DNA from: JBFLYN01 sp040756655
GTDB lineage: Bacteria; Bacillota; Sulfobacillia; UBA8153
DNA: 64,000 nucleotides
Direction of reading: 5' to 3'
Assembly (NCBI GenBank): GCA_040756655.1
Contig: JBFLYN010000010.1
Location: 19,955-83,954 of the forward strand
Shown: piece after piece, positions 8,384-16,335 of the stretch
How positions within the stretch are numbered: position 1 is the first letter of the stretch
How the letters are laid out: every line of letters starts with the position of its first letter
Made by a program: the position numbers and the translations under genes
Notes under the pieces: model-generated
What the model saw: the letters and a program-made list of their open reading frames with translations, nothing else
The model's database searches: none
What the model was told of the DNA's origin: nothing

Positions 8384-9472
8384 GTGACACTGGCCTTGTC
8401 TAGAACTCAGACGCTTCGGGAACGGATGGCCCGGGAAGGTGTGAACGCACTTCTAGTCACCAGGCCCGAAAACCGCCTGTACTTGAGCGGGTTTAGCGGT
8501 TCCGCAGGCGCGTTGCTGGTCTTCCCCGATGCGGCATACCTCCTGACCGACTTTCGCTATCTCGAACAGGCCCAGGAGCAGTCTCCCGACTTCACCGTGG
8601 TCAAGGCCGACCGGGAGTATCACGGCACCGTCTCCGAGCTCATGGGCAAGCATGCTGCCACCACTCTTGGCTTTGAGAAAGACCACGTCACCTTCGGCAT
8701 GTACCAGATGTTCAAGGACAAGCTGCCAGGCGTAGAACTGGTGGGAGTCTCCGGCTGGGTCGAGCAGTTGAGGAGAGTGAAGGACCCAGGGGAGATCGAG
8801 AAGATAGCCCGGGCCCAGTCCCTGGTGGACCAGGGATTCGGACAGCTGCTGGAGTGGATGGCCGCAGGCATGAGCGAAGAAGAGGTGGCCCTGGAGCTGG
8901 AGTGTATGCTCAGACGCCTGGGAGCCCGGCGCATGGCATTCGAGATCATCGTAGTCTCCGGCCCGCGCGCGTCCTTGCCTCATGGGCAACCTACCGGTAG
9001 GCGACTGGGTGCAGGCGACCTGGTTACCATCGACGTGGGCGTTACCCTGGACGGGTACTGCTGCGACATGACCAGGACGGTAGTGGTGGGAGCAGCCGGC
9101 GCTGAAGAGCAACGCATCTACAATGTAGTTTTGAGGGCCCAGGAGGCGGCGCTGGAGGCCATCAAACCGGGCCTTACCGGGGTGCAAGTGGATGCCGTCG
9201 CCCGGGACATCATAGGTCAGGCCGGTCTGGGCGAGCGATTCGGTCATGGGCTGGGCCACGGCGTGGGTCTGGCGGTCCACGAGGGCCCTGGGCTTTCTCC
9301 TCTGGCCCCCGCTGATGTGGTGCTGGAAGCAGGGAATGTGGTCACCGTGGAGCCGGGCGTGTACATCCCCGGCTGGGGCGGCGTTCGCATCGAGGACCTG
9401 GTGGTGGTCACCGCGGGTGGGTGTCGAAACCTCACCGCCAGTCCCAAGCACCTGATTGCTGTAAGGGCATAA
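8384..9472 (+). CDS. pepP: Xaa-Pro aminopeptidase / M24 family metallopeptidase
   Basis: This 362-residue M24 'pita-bread' peptidase releases N-terminal residues next to proline. The dinuclear-metal ligands are visible: Asp in TIDVGVTLDGY and CCDMTRT, His in HGLGHGVGL, Glu in VTVEPGVY and Glu in VRIEDLV. The N-terminal creatinase-like domain begins RMAREGVNALLVTRPENRLYLSG. GTG 8384 lies only a few bases from the AAGAGGAG SD, so TTG at 8396 is an equally plausible start. It precedes efp, a pairing common in Firmicutes. Confidence 0.92.
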   Translation: MTLALSRTQTLRERMAREGVNALLVTRPENRLYLSGFSGSAGALLVFPDAAYLLTDFRYLEQAQEQSPDFTVVKADREYHGTVSELMGKHAATTLGFEKDHVTFGMYQMFKDKLPGVELVGVSGWVEQLRRVKDPGEIEKIARAQSLVDQGFGQLLEWMAAGMSEEEVALELECMLRRLGARRMAFEIIVVSGPRASLPHGQPTGRRLGAGDLVTIDVGVTLDGYCCDMTRTVVVGAAGAEEQRIYNVVLRAQEAALEAIKPGLTGVQVDAVARDIIGQAGLGERFGHGLGHGVGLAVHEGPGLSPLAPADVVLEAGNVVTVEPGVYIPGWGGVRIEDLVVVTAGGCRNLTASPKHLIAVRA

Positions 9473-9551
9473 TGGCAAGCTCTGGTATATCCCCAGTTCA
9501 CCACGGGCAGGCTACCTGCGAGGAGCGGCCGGACGAGGAGGAAGGAAGACC

Positions 9552-10109
9552 TTGATTTCCACCAACGATTTCCGCACTGGTGTAACCATTGAGATTGACG
9601 GCGAAGTTTTCAGCGTCGTGGAATTCCAGCACGTCAAGCCGGGCAAGGGGTCAGCCTTTGTCAGGACCCGTCTGAAGAACGTCAGGACGGGAGCCGTGTT
9701 GGACCGCACCTTTCCGGCAGGCGAGAAGCTCCCCAGGGCTCACCTGGAACGGCGGGAGGTCCAGTTTCTTTACAGCTCTGAGGGCCATTACACTTTTATG
9801 GACATGGAGACCTATGATCAGATCGCCCTCTCCAAGGAGCAGGTGGGCAACGCTGTCAACTACCTTGTCGATAACATGACCGTTTGGGTGCTCGTGTACC
9901 AGGGTAAGTACATCGACCTGGAACTGCCCAACTCCGTAGAGCTCACGGTGGTGGAGACGGATCCCGGTCTGCGAGGCGACACTGCCACGGGAGGCGCCAA
10001 GCCGGCCCGGCTGGAGACCGGGGCCACAGTACGGGTGCCTCTGTTTGTAAACATCGGGGACCGGATCCGGGTTGATACGCGGACGGGCAGCTATATCGAA
10101 CGTGCCTGA
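9552..10109 (+). CDS. efp: Translation elongation factor P
   Basis: EF-P of 185 residues relieves ribosome stalling at polyproline stretches. All three beta-barrel domains fit, from the N-terminal MISTNDFRTGVTIEIDGEVF to the C-terminal GDRIRVDTRTGSYIERA. The tip lysine is Lys32 in HVKPGKGSAF. No EpmA, EpmB or YmfI-type modifying enzyme is encoded nearby. The start is TTG 9552, behind GAGGAGGAAGGAAG at about 9535-9548. Confidence 0.96.
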   Translation: MISTNDFRTGVTIEIDGEVFSVVEFQHVKPGKGSAFVRTRLKNVRTGAVLDRTFPAGEKLPRAHLERREVQFLYSSEGHYTFMDMETYDQIALSKEQVGNAVNYLVDNMTVWVLVYQGKYIDLELPNSVELTVVETDPGLRGDTATGGAKPARLETGATVRVPLFVNIGDRIRVDTRTGSYIERA

Positions 10110-10201
10110 CGCATAGAGACAAGCATCACAGGTTATGTTACTGTCCGGGTTGCCGACCTATACTGGTTAGATCATTTTAGCCTACGAGGAGGAGATTCTC
10201 G

Positions 10202-10603
10202 GTGGACGACCTCAAGGAGAGAGCGGCCTACATACGGGGCCTGGCGGAGGGTCTGAAGATCGGCGATGATACCAAGGAAGGCAGAGTGCTGGGCGAAGTC
10301 ATCTCCCTCTTATCCCAAATAGCCGAGGAGATTGACCTAATTCACATCAACCAGGCCGAGATGGAAGAGTACATGGTGAGCCTGGATGAGGACTTGTCTG
10401 ACCTGGAAAGCGATGTTTACGAGGACGAGGATTTCCTGGAGATGACGTGCCCCCACTGCCACGAGGAGCTGTGCTTTGACCCGGACTTGCTGGATGACGA
10501 CGAGGTGGACACCCTGCTCTGCCCGGCATGCGGCGAGACTATCTACGGGGACGAGGAGTGGGATGAAGAAAGCGGCCAGGACGAAGACGGGGACCAGGGA
10601 TAG
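10202..10603 (+). CDS. Acidic zinc-ribbon protein (CD1247-type), function unknown
   Basis: The 133-residue, very acidic protein has an N-terminal helical part (DDLKERAAYIRGLAEGLKIG). An acidic linker follows, then two CxxC pairs (TCPHCHEE and LCPACGET) forming a probable zinc ribbon. It resembles a conserved Clostridia family that sits between efp and spoIIIAA. No activity is known to me. The GTG start at 10202 follows GAGGAGGAG at about 10186-10194. A hairpin terminator follows at 10643, so it is probably transcribed separately from spoIIIA. Confidence 0.65.
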   Translation: MDDLKERAAYIRGLAEGLKIGDDTKEGRVLGEVISLLSQIAEEIDLIHINQAEMEEYMVSLDEDLSDLESDVYEDEDFLEMTCPHCHEELCFDPDLLDDDEVDTLLCPACGETIYGDEEWDEESGQDEDGDQG

Positions 10604-10642
10604 ACGCTAGTAGGTAACAACCGGGTTGGCATAAAATGGTGA

Positions 10643-10681
10643 CCGGACAAATATCTCTAGATATGTCCGGTCCTTGTCTTT
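10643..10681 (+). terminator. Terminator hairpin upstream of spoIIIAA
   Basis: The inverted repeat CCGGACAAATATCT / AGATATGTCCGG (10643-10656 with 10659-10670) forms a 12-bp stem with one bulged A and a 2-nt spacer. It is followed by the T-rich TCCTTGTCTTT. It separates the preceding gene from spoIIIAA. It also argues against the in-frame ATG at 10636 as the spoIIIAA start. Confidence 0.65.
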
Positions 10682-10701
10682 CCCAGGGGAGGTTTCTGGC
10701 T

Positions 10702-11694
10702 GTGGGCGACCCGGCCTGGCTCGGTTCCATCCAACGGGATGTGCTGCCGGTGCTGGCCCCTCCGGTGCGCCGGGCGGTGGAAAGCTGGCTATCCACCGGC
10801 TCTCGGGCAGCAGTGGCTGGTCTTGAGGAACTGCGTCTTAGGCAGGAACGGCCGCTGGTGGCGGTCACCTGCGTGGGCGATATCATGCTGGATGCCAGCG
10901 GGCGCCGGGTGGGAGACCCGGGTGACGCGTTCTGTCCCTCCGCCACGGACGTGCAGGTAACCCTGCAACTGATGACCGGGTATTCTCTATATACCCGGGA
11001 GGAAGAGCTGCGCAGCCTGTTCTTGACCCTGTCCGGCGGCCACCGGGTGGGGTTGGCCGGCCGGACCCTGGTGGAAGGCGACCGCATTCGTGCTCTCCAG
11101 CACGTGGCTGCCCTGAGTATCCGGTTGGCCAGGGCGGTTACCGGGTGTGCCACCGGGCTCATCTCGTCCCTGGTGGTCGACCACATCCTGGGGAGTACCT
11201 TGGTGCTCTCACCACCAGGGGCGGGCAAGACCACCTTGCTCCGGGACCTGGCGCGGCTGGCCAGCAACGGGTTACCGCCCATCCTCCGGTCCAGCCGGGT
11301 GGGGATAGTGGACGAGCGGTCGGAACTGGCCGCTTGCTTGAATGGTGTGCCCCAGCTGGACGTAGGTTTCAACACTGACGTACTGGACGGGTGCCCTAAG
11401 GCCCAGGGCATAGCCTTGATGCTCAGGTGCCTTAACCCCCAGCTCATCGTCACCGACGAAGTGGGTAGACCCGAGGATGGCCGGGCCATTCTCGATGCCA
11501 TCAACGCGGGAGTGCGAGTGCTAGTGAGCGCCCACGGGCGCGACTTGGAAGACATCGCCCGCCGCCCTGCGTTCAAGGAACTGCTCGAGCACGTACCTTT
11601 TGACCGGTTTGTAGTGATGTCCCGCCGGAGAGGGCCCGGCACCGTGGAGCGGGTCACCGCCCGCACCGAGCTAAAATCCAGGGCGGGGAGGTAG
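10702..11694 (+). CDS. spoIIIAA: Stage III sporulation protein AA, ATPase
   Basis: SpoIIIAA is the secretion-type ATPase of the SpoIIIA-SpoIIQ channel that connects mother cell and forespore. Walker A is SPPGAGKTTLLRDLAR (Lys near residue 176), followed by GIVDERSELAAC and a Walker B-like LIVTDEVG. I place the start at GTG 10702. A strong SD, AGGGGAGG at 10685-10692, is 9 nt upstream, and the resulting 330 residues fit the family. The in-frame ATG at 10636 would run through a terminator hairpin. It is the first gene of a complete eight-gene spoIIIA operon. Confidence 0.93.
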   Translation: MGDPAWLGSIQRDVLPVLAPPVRRAVESWLSTGSRAAVAGLEELRLRQERPLVAVTCVGDIMLDASGRRVGDPGDAFCPSATDVQVTLQLMTGYSLYTREEELRSLFLTLSGGHRVGLAGRTLVEGDRIRALQHVAALSIRLARAVTGCATGLISSLVVDHILGSTLVLSPPGAGKTTLLRDLARLASNGLPPILRSSRVGIVDERSELAACLNGVPQLDVGFNTDVLDGCPKAQGIALMLRCLNPQLIVTDEVGRPEDGRAILDAINAGVRVLVSAHGRDLEDIARRPAFKELLEHVPFDRFVVMSRRRGPGTVERVTARTELKSRAGR

Positions 11695-11698
11695 TAGA

Positions 11699-12223
11699 TT
11701 GCTCCTTCTCAAACTGGCCGGGGCCGTGTTGGTTGTAGGGGCCGGAGCTGCCCTGGGGCATGCAGTCTCCCAGCGCTACCGGCAGCGCCCCCGGGAGTTA
11801 CAGCAATTCCAGCGTGCCCTGGAGCTTCTGGTTACCGAGATCTCCTATGCTGTAAGCCCACTGCCTCACGCCCTGGGCCGCGCGGGTGTCGGCACTACCT
11901 ACCCGGTACGGGAGGTGTTCAGCGGCGCTGCCTCGCGGTTGGCCAGCGGCGGGCTGGTCACGGCTGGAGACGGCTGGACAGCGGCGTTGGACGCAGCGAC
12001 CCCGGCTCTCTCGCTAAACGCGGCCGACCTGGAGATCATCCGCAGCCTGGGAGCGGTGTTCTCCATGCCCGGTGCGAGAGAGCAGGTGCGGCACCTGGAG
12101 CTGGCCTGCCGGCGGCTGGCCCAGCACGAATCCGCGGCCCGGGCCGATGAGTCCAGATACGCCCGGCTGGCTTTACAGCTGGGGGTGCTGGGGGCGCTGG
12201 CCCTGACCATCGTGCTTCTCTAG
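11699..12223 (+). CDS. spoIIIAB: Stage III sporulation protein AB
   Basis: The 174-residue protein has an N-terminal membrane anchor (LKLAGAVLVVGAGAALGHA). A cytoplasmic helical domain follows, related to the fold of type II secretion GspF proteins. It carries the family segment LQQFQRALELLVTEISYAVSPLPHAL. A C-terminal hydrophobic stretch, LALQLGVLGALALTIVLL, closes it. The TTG start at 11699 lies 4 nt after the spoIIIAA stop, with GGGGAG upstream. It is part of the engulfment-stage channel complex in the mother-cell membrane. Confidence 0.92.
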   Translation: MLLLKLAGAVLVVGAGAALGHAVSQRYRQRPRELQQFQRALELLVTEISYAVSPLPHALGRAGVGTTYPVREVFSGAASRLASGGLVTAGDGWTAALDAATPALSLNAADLEIIRSLGAVFSMPGAREQVRHLELACRRLAQHESAARADESRYARLALQLGVLGALALTIVLL

Positions 12224-12240
12224 AGACAGGGGGAAAGGTC

Positions 12241-12438
12241 GTGAACATCAACCTCATCTTCCAAATCGCCGGAGTTGCCATCATCGTGTCGGCGCTGCAC
12301 ACCATGCTGAAGATGGCGGGGAAAGAAGACTTCGCCTGGCTCTTGACCCTGGCCGGCATCGTCTTGGTGCTCACCATGGTGATCCGGGTCATCAGCGACT
12401 TTATGGATGCCGTAAAGACCATGTTCAACCTTTACTGA
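12241..12438 (+). CDS. spoIIIAC: Stage III sporulation protein AC
   Basis: This 65-residue protein has two hydrophobic segments (IFQIAGVAIIVSALHTML and WLLTLAGIVLVLTMVIRVI). Length and sequence are typical for SpoIIIAC, a small membrane component of the SpoIIIA channel. The GTG start follows GGGGGAAAGG. It is surrounded by spoIIIAB and spoIIIAD at operon spacing. Confidence 0.93.
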   Translation: MNINLIFQIAGVAIIVSALHTMLKMAGKEDFAWLLTLAGIVLVLTMVIRVISDFMDAVKTMFNLY

Positions 12439-12449
12439 CCCCGTGAGGT

Positions 12450-12842
12450 ATGCCCATGGAAATCGTGCAGATCGTTGCCTTCGGACTGGTGGCCGTGGCC
12501 ATGCTGGCGCTTTTGCGGCAGCAGCGCCCGGAGTTTGCCGTACACCTTGCACTGGTGGCGGGAGTGGCCATCTTCCTGTTCCTCGTCCCCAAGCTCTTCC
12601 TCATCCTGGACTTGCTGGTGGACCTAGGGCAGCGAGCAGGCGTCAACCCGGTCTACATCGGCAGCATCCTGAAGATCCTGGGCATTGCTTACATCGCGGA
12701 TTTCGGCGGCCAGATCAGCCGCGATGCCGGCGAAAACGCTATCGCATCCCGTATCGAACTGGGCGGGAAGCTGCTCATTCTGTTACTGGCGCTGCCCATC
12801 GTCCGGGGGATATTGGACATGGTTGCTCGATTGCTGGGGTGA
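12450..12842 (+). CDS. spoIIIAD: Stage III sporulation protein AD
   Basis: The 130-residue multi-pass membrane protein contains the typical segment KILGIAYIADFGGQISRDAG. It is part of the SpoIIIA complex. ATG 12450 is used here; the in-frame ATG at 12456 (MEIVQIVAFG) is an equally good start and matches many homologues. The stop TGA at 12840-12842 lies within the SD of spoIIIAE, suggesting coupling. Confidence 0.92.
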   Translation: MPMEIVQIVAFGLVAVAMLALLRQQRPEFAVHLALVAGVAIFLFLVPKLFLILDLLVDLGQRAGVNPVYIGSILKILGIAYIADFGGQISRDAGENAIASRIELGGKLLILLLALPIVRGILDMVARLLG

Positions 12843-12846
12843 GATT

Positions 12847-13995
12847 GTGAGGAACCTGCAAGGTGTGATCGTGATGGCCGTTTTGATCCTGTTGCTGGTG
12901 CCGGCCGCTAGCGCCGCGCCTGAACTAACCGGGCGCCTGGACGATCTGGACCTGCGGGCGGTGGAAGACTTCATGGCCGAACTCCAACGGGAGACCCGGG
13001 GATTTGCTCCGGTACTGGACTGGCGGAACATGCTGGGCTCTCTCTTTACCCGTGGCCAGCCGCTGGATTACGGCGAACTGGGCTGGGGCATCGCCAGGTA
13101 TTTCGCTGGTGAACTTTGGCACAATTCTCGCCTGCTGGCGCAGCTTCTGGTGCTGGTGGTCACCTGTGCCCTCCTGGAGAACCTGCATTCGGCCCTGGCT
13201 GCCGATGGTGCCGGTCGGGTGGCGTATATTGCCTGCTACCTGGCGTTGGCGGCCATTGCCCTGGCTTCTTTCACCACCGCCATGGGACTGGCCCGCAGTG
13301 TCATCGAGCGCCTGACCCTGTTCATGAAAGCGCTGCTTCCCACCATGATCGCCTTACTGGCCAGCTCTGGGGCTCCGACCAGTGCCGCCCTGTTGCACCC
13401 GGTAGTGCTCACCCTGGTCTACGTCGTGTCCATGGTGGTATCGGACATCGTCTTCCCTCTGATTTATGCCACGGCCGTCCTGGACCTGGTAGGACACCTC
13501 TCGGACCGGTTCAAGATCAGTGGCATGGTCGACCTACTCAGGCAAGTTTCCCTGGGTGTGCTGGGTGTCACCCTTACCTTGTTCATCGGGGTCATGGCCG
13601 TGCAGCGCGTGGCGGGAGGCGTGGCCGACAGCGTCACGTTGCGGGCAGCCAAGTACGTGACGTCTACCTTTGTGCCGCTGGTAGGCAAGATTTTCGCCGA
13701 CACCGTGGAGATGGTCTATGCCAGCTCATCTGCCTTACGCTCGGTCATGGGGGTGGCCGGGGCGGTGGTGATTTTCACCATGGTGGCCTTCCCGGTGGCC
13801 AAGATCGTGGCCCTGGTCTTGGTCTACCGGTTGGCCTCAGCTCTTGCCCAGCCCGTGGGAGGCAGCGCTGTAGCCGCTTGCCTGAGGAGCATCGCCGGTT
13901 CACTGGTGATGGCGGCGGTGGCCGTGGCCGCGGTGGCGGTCATGTTCATCATCGGCCTGGCCGTGATGGCCACGGCGTCCCGGCCGATCTTGTGA
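12847..13995 (+). CDS. spoIIIAE: Stage III sporulation protein AE
   Basis: The protein has 382 residues from GTG 12847, 4 nt after the spoIIIAD stop and behind GGGGTGAG. The frame is open further upstream but overlaps spoIIIAD. An N-terminal signal peptide ends near ASA (VIVMAVLILLLVPAASAAP), followed by an extracellular domain and several membrane segments. The run HPVVLTLVYVVSMVVSDIVF is family-typical. It is the largest membrane subunit of the SpoIIIA channel. Confidence 0.93.
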   Translation: MRNLQGVIVMAVLILLLVPAASAAPELTGRLDDLDLRAVEDFMAELQRETRGFAPVLDWRNMLGSLFTRGQPLDYGELGWGIARYFAGELWHNSRLLAQLLVLVVTCALLENLHSALAADGAGRVAYIACYLALAAIALASFTTAMGLARSVIERLTLFMKALLPTMIALLASSGAPTSAALLHPVVLTLVYVVSMVVSDIVFPLIYATAVLDLVGHLSDRFKISGMVDLLRQVSLGVLGVTLTLFIGVMAVQRVAGGVADSVTLRAAKYVTSTFVPLVGKIFADTVEMVYASSSALRSVMGVAGAVVIFTMVAFPVAKIVALVLVYRLASALAQPVGGSAVAACLRSIAGSLVMAAVAVAAVAVMFIIGLAVMATASRPIL

Positions 13996-14008
13996 GGGGG
14001 CATGTAAC

Positions 14009-14494
14009 GTGGATGCCATCTACCAGTGGGCCCGCACCGTGGCCATGGTGGTGCTGTTTGCCGCCATGGTGGAGCTGCTGTCCCCATCAGAAGCCATGGC
14101 CCGGTACCTGCGCCTGGTGCTTGGGCTGGTGGTGGTGCTGGCGGTGATGAGCCCGGCTTTGACCTTCCTTGACCGGCAGTGGGGCCCGGACCGGCTCCTG
14201 ACCCTAATGCCAGCAGCCGCAGCTGCCGAGGTGGCCCGCACCGTCGAGACCAGCCTCACCCGTCAGGCCGAGGTGCTGGTAGGGAGCGTGGATGGGCTAA
14301 GCCACGTGCAGTGCCGGGTAGACCTGGGCCCGGACCTGAGACCTGTGCGGATCAGCGTGCGGGCGGACGCTGCCGTAGCGGATTTGGCGGGTACCGCGCG
14401 GGCCATTGCCGCCACTCTCGCAGCCTATCACGGAATTTCCGAGCACCAGGTGGAAGTGAACTTGGCCCCGGCCCGGGGCCGGGACGGGAGGTAG
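14009..14494 (+). CDS. spoIIIAF: Stage III sporulation protein AF
   Basis: The 161-residue protein has two N-terminal membrane segments (VAMVVLFAAMVELLSPS and LVLGLVVVLAVMSPALTF). A soluble domain related to ring-building motifs follows. GTG 14009 follows GAGGGGG about 9 nt upstream. It occupies the expected position between spoIIIAE and spoIIIAG. Confidence 0.9.
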   Translation: MDAIYQWARTVAMVVLFAAMVELLSPSEAMARYLRLVLGLVVVLAVMSPALTFLDRQWGPDRLLTLMPAAAAAEVARTVETSLTRQAEVLVGSVDGLSHVQCRVDLGPDLRPVRISVRADAAVADLAGTARAIAATLAAYHGISEHQVEVNLAPARGRDGR

Positions 14495-14500
14495 AACCAG

Positions 14501-15088
14501 ATGATGATGGGAGAGAGCTCTGGCTTTCCCCGCAGGTGGGACCGGCGCACTGTGAGACTGGCACTTCTGGTCGCGCTGGGAGTGGTCCTGCTGCTGGTGA
14601 GTTCCTGGCCGGTCCGCCGGCCCGCCCCGGCCGTGCCGCCCGTGAGCAGCCAGGCCGAACCGGGCACCGTCCACGAACTGCTCCTGTACCAACAGGCTCT
14701 CAGCCGGGAACTGGAATCCATCCTATCCCTGGTCCAAGGAGCCGGGCTAGTGCGGGTGCAGGTTACCCTGGCGGAATCGCCCCAGAACCAGCTGGCCACC
14801 AACAGCGCGACTACGACCAGGCAAACCGAGGAGGGAGGCGGTGGCGGCACTCACCGCCAGGTGCAGGAAAGCACACAGGACCACCGCCCGGTGATGACCA
14901 GGAGCAGCAGCGGCCTGGAAGCCCCGGTGGTCACCGGCGTTCACGCTCCGGCCATCAAAGGCGTACTGGTAGTGGCAGAGGGTGGGGCCAATTCGCGGGT
15001 GCGGGCGGAGTTGACCAGGGCCGTGTCTACCTTGTTGTCGTTACCCACCAACCGGGTAAAAGTACTTCCCATGAAGGCTGGTGATTGA
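14501..15088 (+). CDS. spoIIIAG: Stage III sporulation protein AG
   Basis: The 195-residue protein has a single N-terminal membrane helix (LALLVALGVVLLLVSSWP). A ring-forming domain of the SpoIIIAG/YscJ-like fold follows, ending GVLVVAEGGANSRVRAELTRA. A glycine- and glutamine-rich linker around residues 100-130 is typical. SpoIIIAG forms a large ring in the intermembrane space during sporulation. ATG 14501 is followed directly by a second ATG at 14504. The 3' end overlaps spoIIIAH by 8 nt. Confidence 0.92.
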   Translation: MMMGESSGFPRRWDRRTVRLALLVALGVVLLLVSSWPVRRPAPAVPPVSSQAEPGTVHELLLYQQALSRELESILSLVQGAGLVRVQVTLAESPQNQLATNSATTTRQTEEGGGGGTHRQVQESTQDHRPVMTRSSSGLEAPVVTGVHAPAIKGVLVVAEGGANSRVRAELTRAVSTLLSLPTNRVKVLPMKAGD

Positions 15089-15626
15089 CGTGTTTAGAAC
15101 CTTCAACTGGAAACGTGGCGGCGCCTTCCGCCTCCTCCTGTTCATGCTGGTAGTGTCCGGGATCCTGTTTTACGTCGCCTCCCGGCGTCCTGTGGACCAG
15201 AGCCGTGAGGACCCCGGCGTGATTACCATCCGGCCCATCGGGCCAGCCATTAGCCTGCCAGCAACTTCGCCCATCACCGAGTTTTTCGTGGACTACCGCC
15301 TGGAGAGGGACAGCACCCGCCAGCACCAGCTGGACCTGCTCCGAGAGATGATCGATAACCCCAACACCGATGAAAGCTCTAAAAAAGAAGCCAGCCGCAG
15401 GCTCCTGAGGATCGTGGACAACATCGGCCGGGAGCTGGAGATCGAAGGTCTGATCCGGGCCAAAGGGTATGAAGACGCGCTGGTCTTCCTCAACGACACC
15501 AGCGCCACCGTGGTGGTGAAGACGCCCCAGTTGGCAGCCGCGGATGTGTCGCGCATCGCGGATATCGTCATCCGTAACACCGGCCTAAAGCAGGACGCCA
15601 TCAGTATCCTGTCTTTGCCCTACTAG
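15081..15626 (+). CDS. spoIIIAH: Stage III sporulation protein AH
   Basis: The 181-residue protein has an N-terminal membrane helix (FRLLLFMLVVSGILFYVASRR). A C-terminal ring-building domain (EGLIRAKGYEDALVFLNDTS) contacts SpoIIQ in the forespore membrane in studied sporeformers. GTG 15081 overlaps the spoIIIAG stop by 8 nt. It is the last gene of the operon; a 709-bp gap follows. No accB or accC follows, unlike in Bacillus. Confidence 0.93.
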   Translation: MIDVFRTFNWKRGGAFRLLLFMLVVSGILFYVASRRPVDQSREDPGVITIRPIGPAISLPATSPITEFFVDYRLERDSTRQHQLDLLREMIDNPNTDESSKKEASRRLLRIVDNIGRELEIEGLIRAKGYEDALVFLNDTSATVVVKTPQLAAADVSRIADIVIRNTGLKQDAISILSLPY

Positions 15627-16335
15627 AGATGGGAGCCAGCTGGCCGGTAGTCCGGGCAGGCATGCCCTTCCCTTGCCGTGCGGGAAACCGGGCCTGGTGA
15701 CCCGGTGGGGAAGGCCGGGGCCCGGCGTCCAGCCTGGAGCCCAGGACCCAGAGCAGCCGGCGGTGTAGCGCACGCACCCGTGGGATGACCAGCCCGGAGG
15801 TACACGCAATACCGGCCGGATAGCCAAACCACTACCCCCCCGGGGTCAAGTGGCGGTAGGCCACGGGCCAGCGGTTCGACACTCTCCTTCCTCTCCCCGT
15901 AACCCGTTATCAGCCAAACCCCCGTGCGAGCAGGAGGCACCGGCATGCCGGACTCCCAGCGGTGCCGGCCGGGCCTTGCTCCGGGCAGGATTCCACCGCT
16001 GACTCTTTTTTTCCTGCCCGGCATCTCTTAAGGGTTTCTGGCCGAGTAGGTCACAAGATCACCACATTCTGCTGCTATACTGCAAGTTGCAGGATGCCGG
16101 CGACTGGAGTGCTGACCCGCTGGACAGGACCACCCAGAGAGCCCCGGTTTCTTCCATTATAGAGTGGAGGTCAGGACCATGCCCTGGCTATGCCAACCGG
16201 GCCGGTGCCGAGTCTGACTTCCCTCCCCGGTCTGCGTGGAGCTGGGTCTAAAGGCATGGGAGGGCGCGACCGCGGGTGCCGGAAACCCGGGGCAGCGGGC
16301 AGCCAGGGTGTCGGCGGAGTGGAGCGTGAGCGTGA
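15627..16335 (+). other. 709-bp gap after spoIIIAH, no gene recognised
   Basis: Open frames on both strands here (for example 133 codons on the minus strand at 15623-16024) lack SD sequences and recognisable motifs. The notable element is the long-loop hairpin at 15981-16021. A TATACT at 16076-16081 could be a -10 box but has no good -35. A second AT-rich run, CATTATAGAG, near 16154-16163 could serve the acetyltransferase gene. Confidence 0.4.
15981..16021 (+). other. Hairpin with 10-bp perfect stem and T-rich loop
   Basis: CCGGGCAGGA (15981-15990) pairs perfectly with TCCTGCCCGG (16012-16021). The 21-nt loop contains seven consecutive T. The T-run lies inside the loop, so it is not a standard terminator in either direction. 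Its function is unknown. Confidence 0.45.

Noticed and set aside
8453..9478. Minus-strand ORF of 341 codons antisense to the Xaa-Pro peptidase gene
   Set aside because: Shadow of a GC-rich gene. The plus strand has a full M24 motif set, whereas the minus-strand product has no recognisable domain and no SD.
10539..11666. Minus-strand ORF of 375 codons antisense to spoIIIAA
   Set aside because: Low-complexity Ser/Arg/Thr-rich translation typical of shadow frames; spoIIIAA is certain.
13116..14147. Plus-strand ORF of 343 codons across spoIIIAE
   Set aside because: Wrong-frame shadow with His/Gly/Pro-rich sequence; spoIIIAE and spoIIIAF explain the region.
15623..16024. Minus-strand ORF of 133 codons after spoIIIAH
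   Set aside because: Pro/Gly/Arg-rich with no SD or motif; probably chance in GC-rich DNA.
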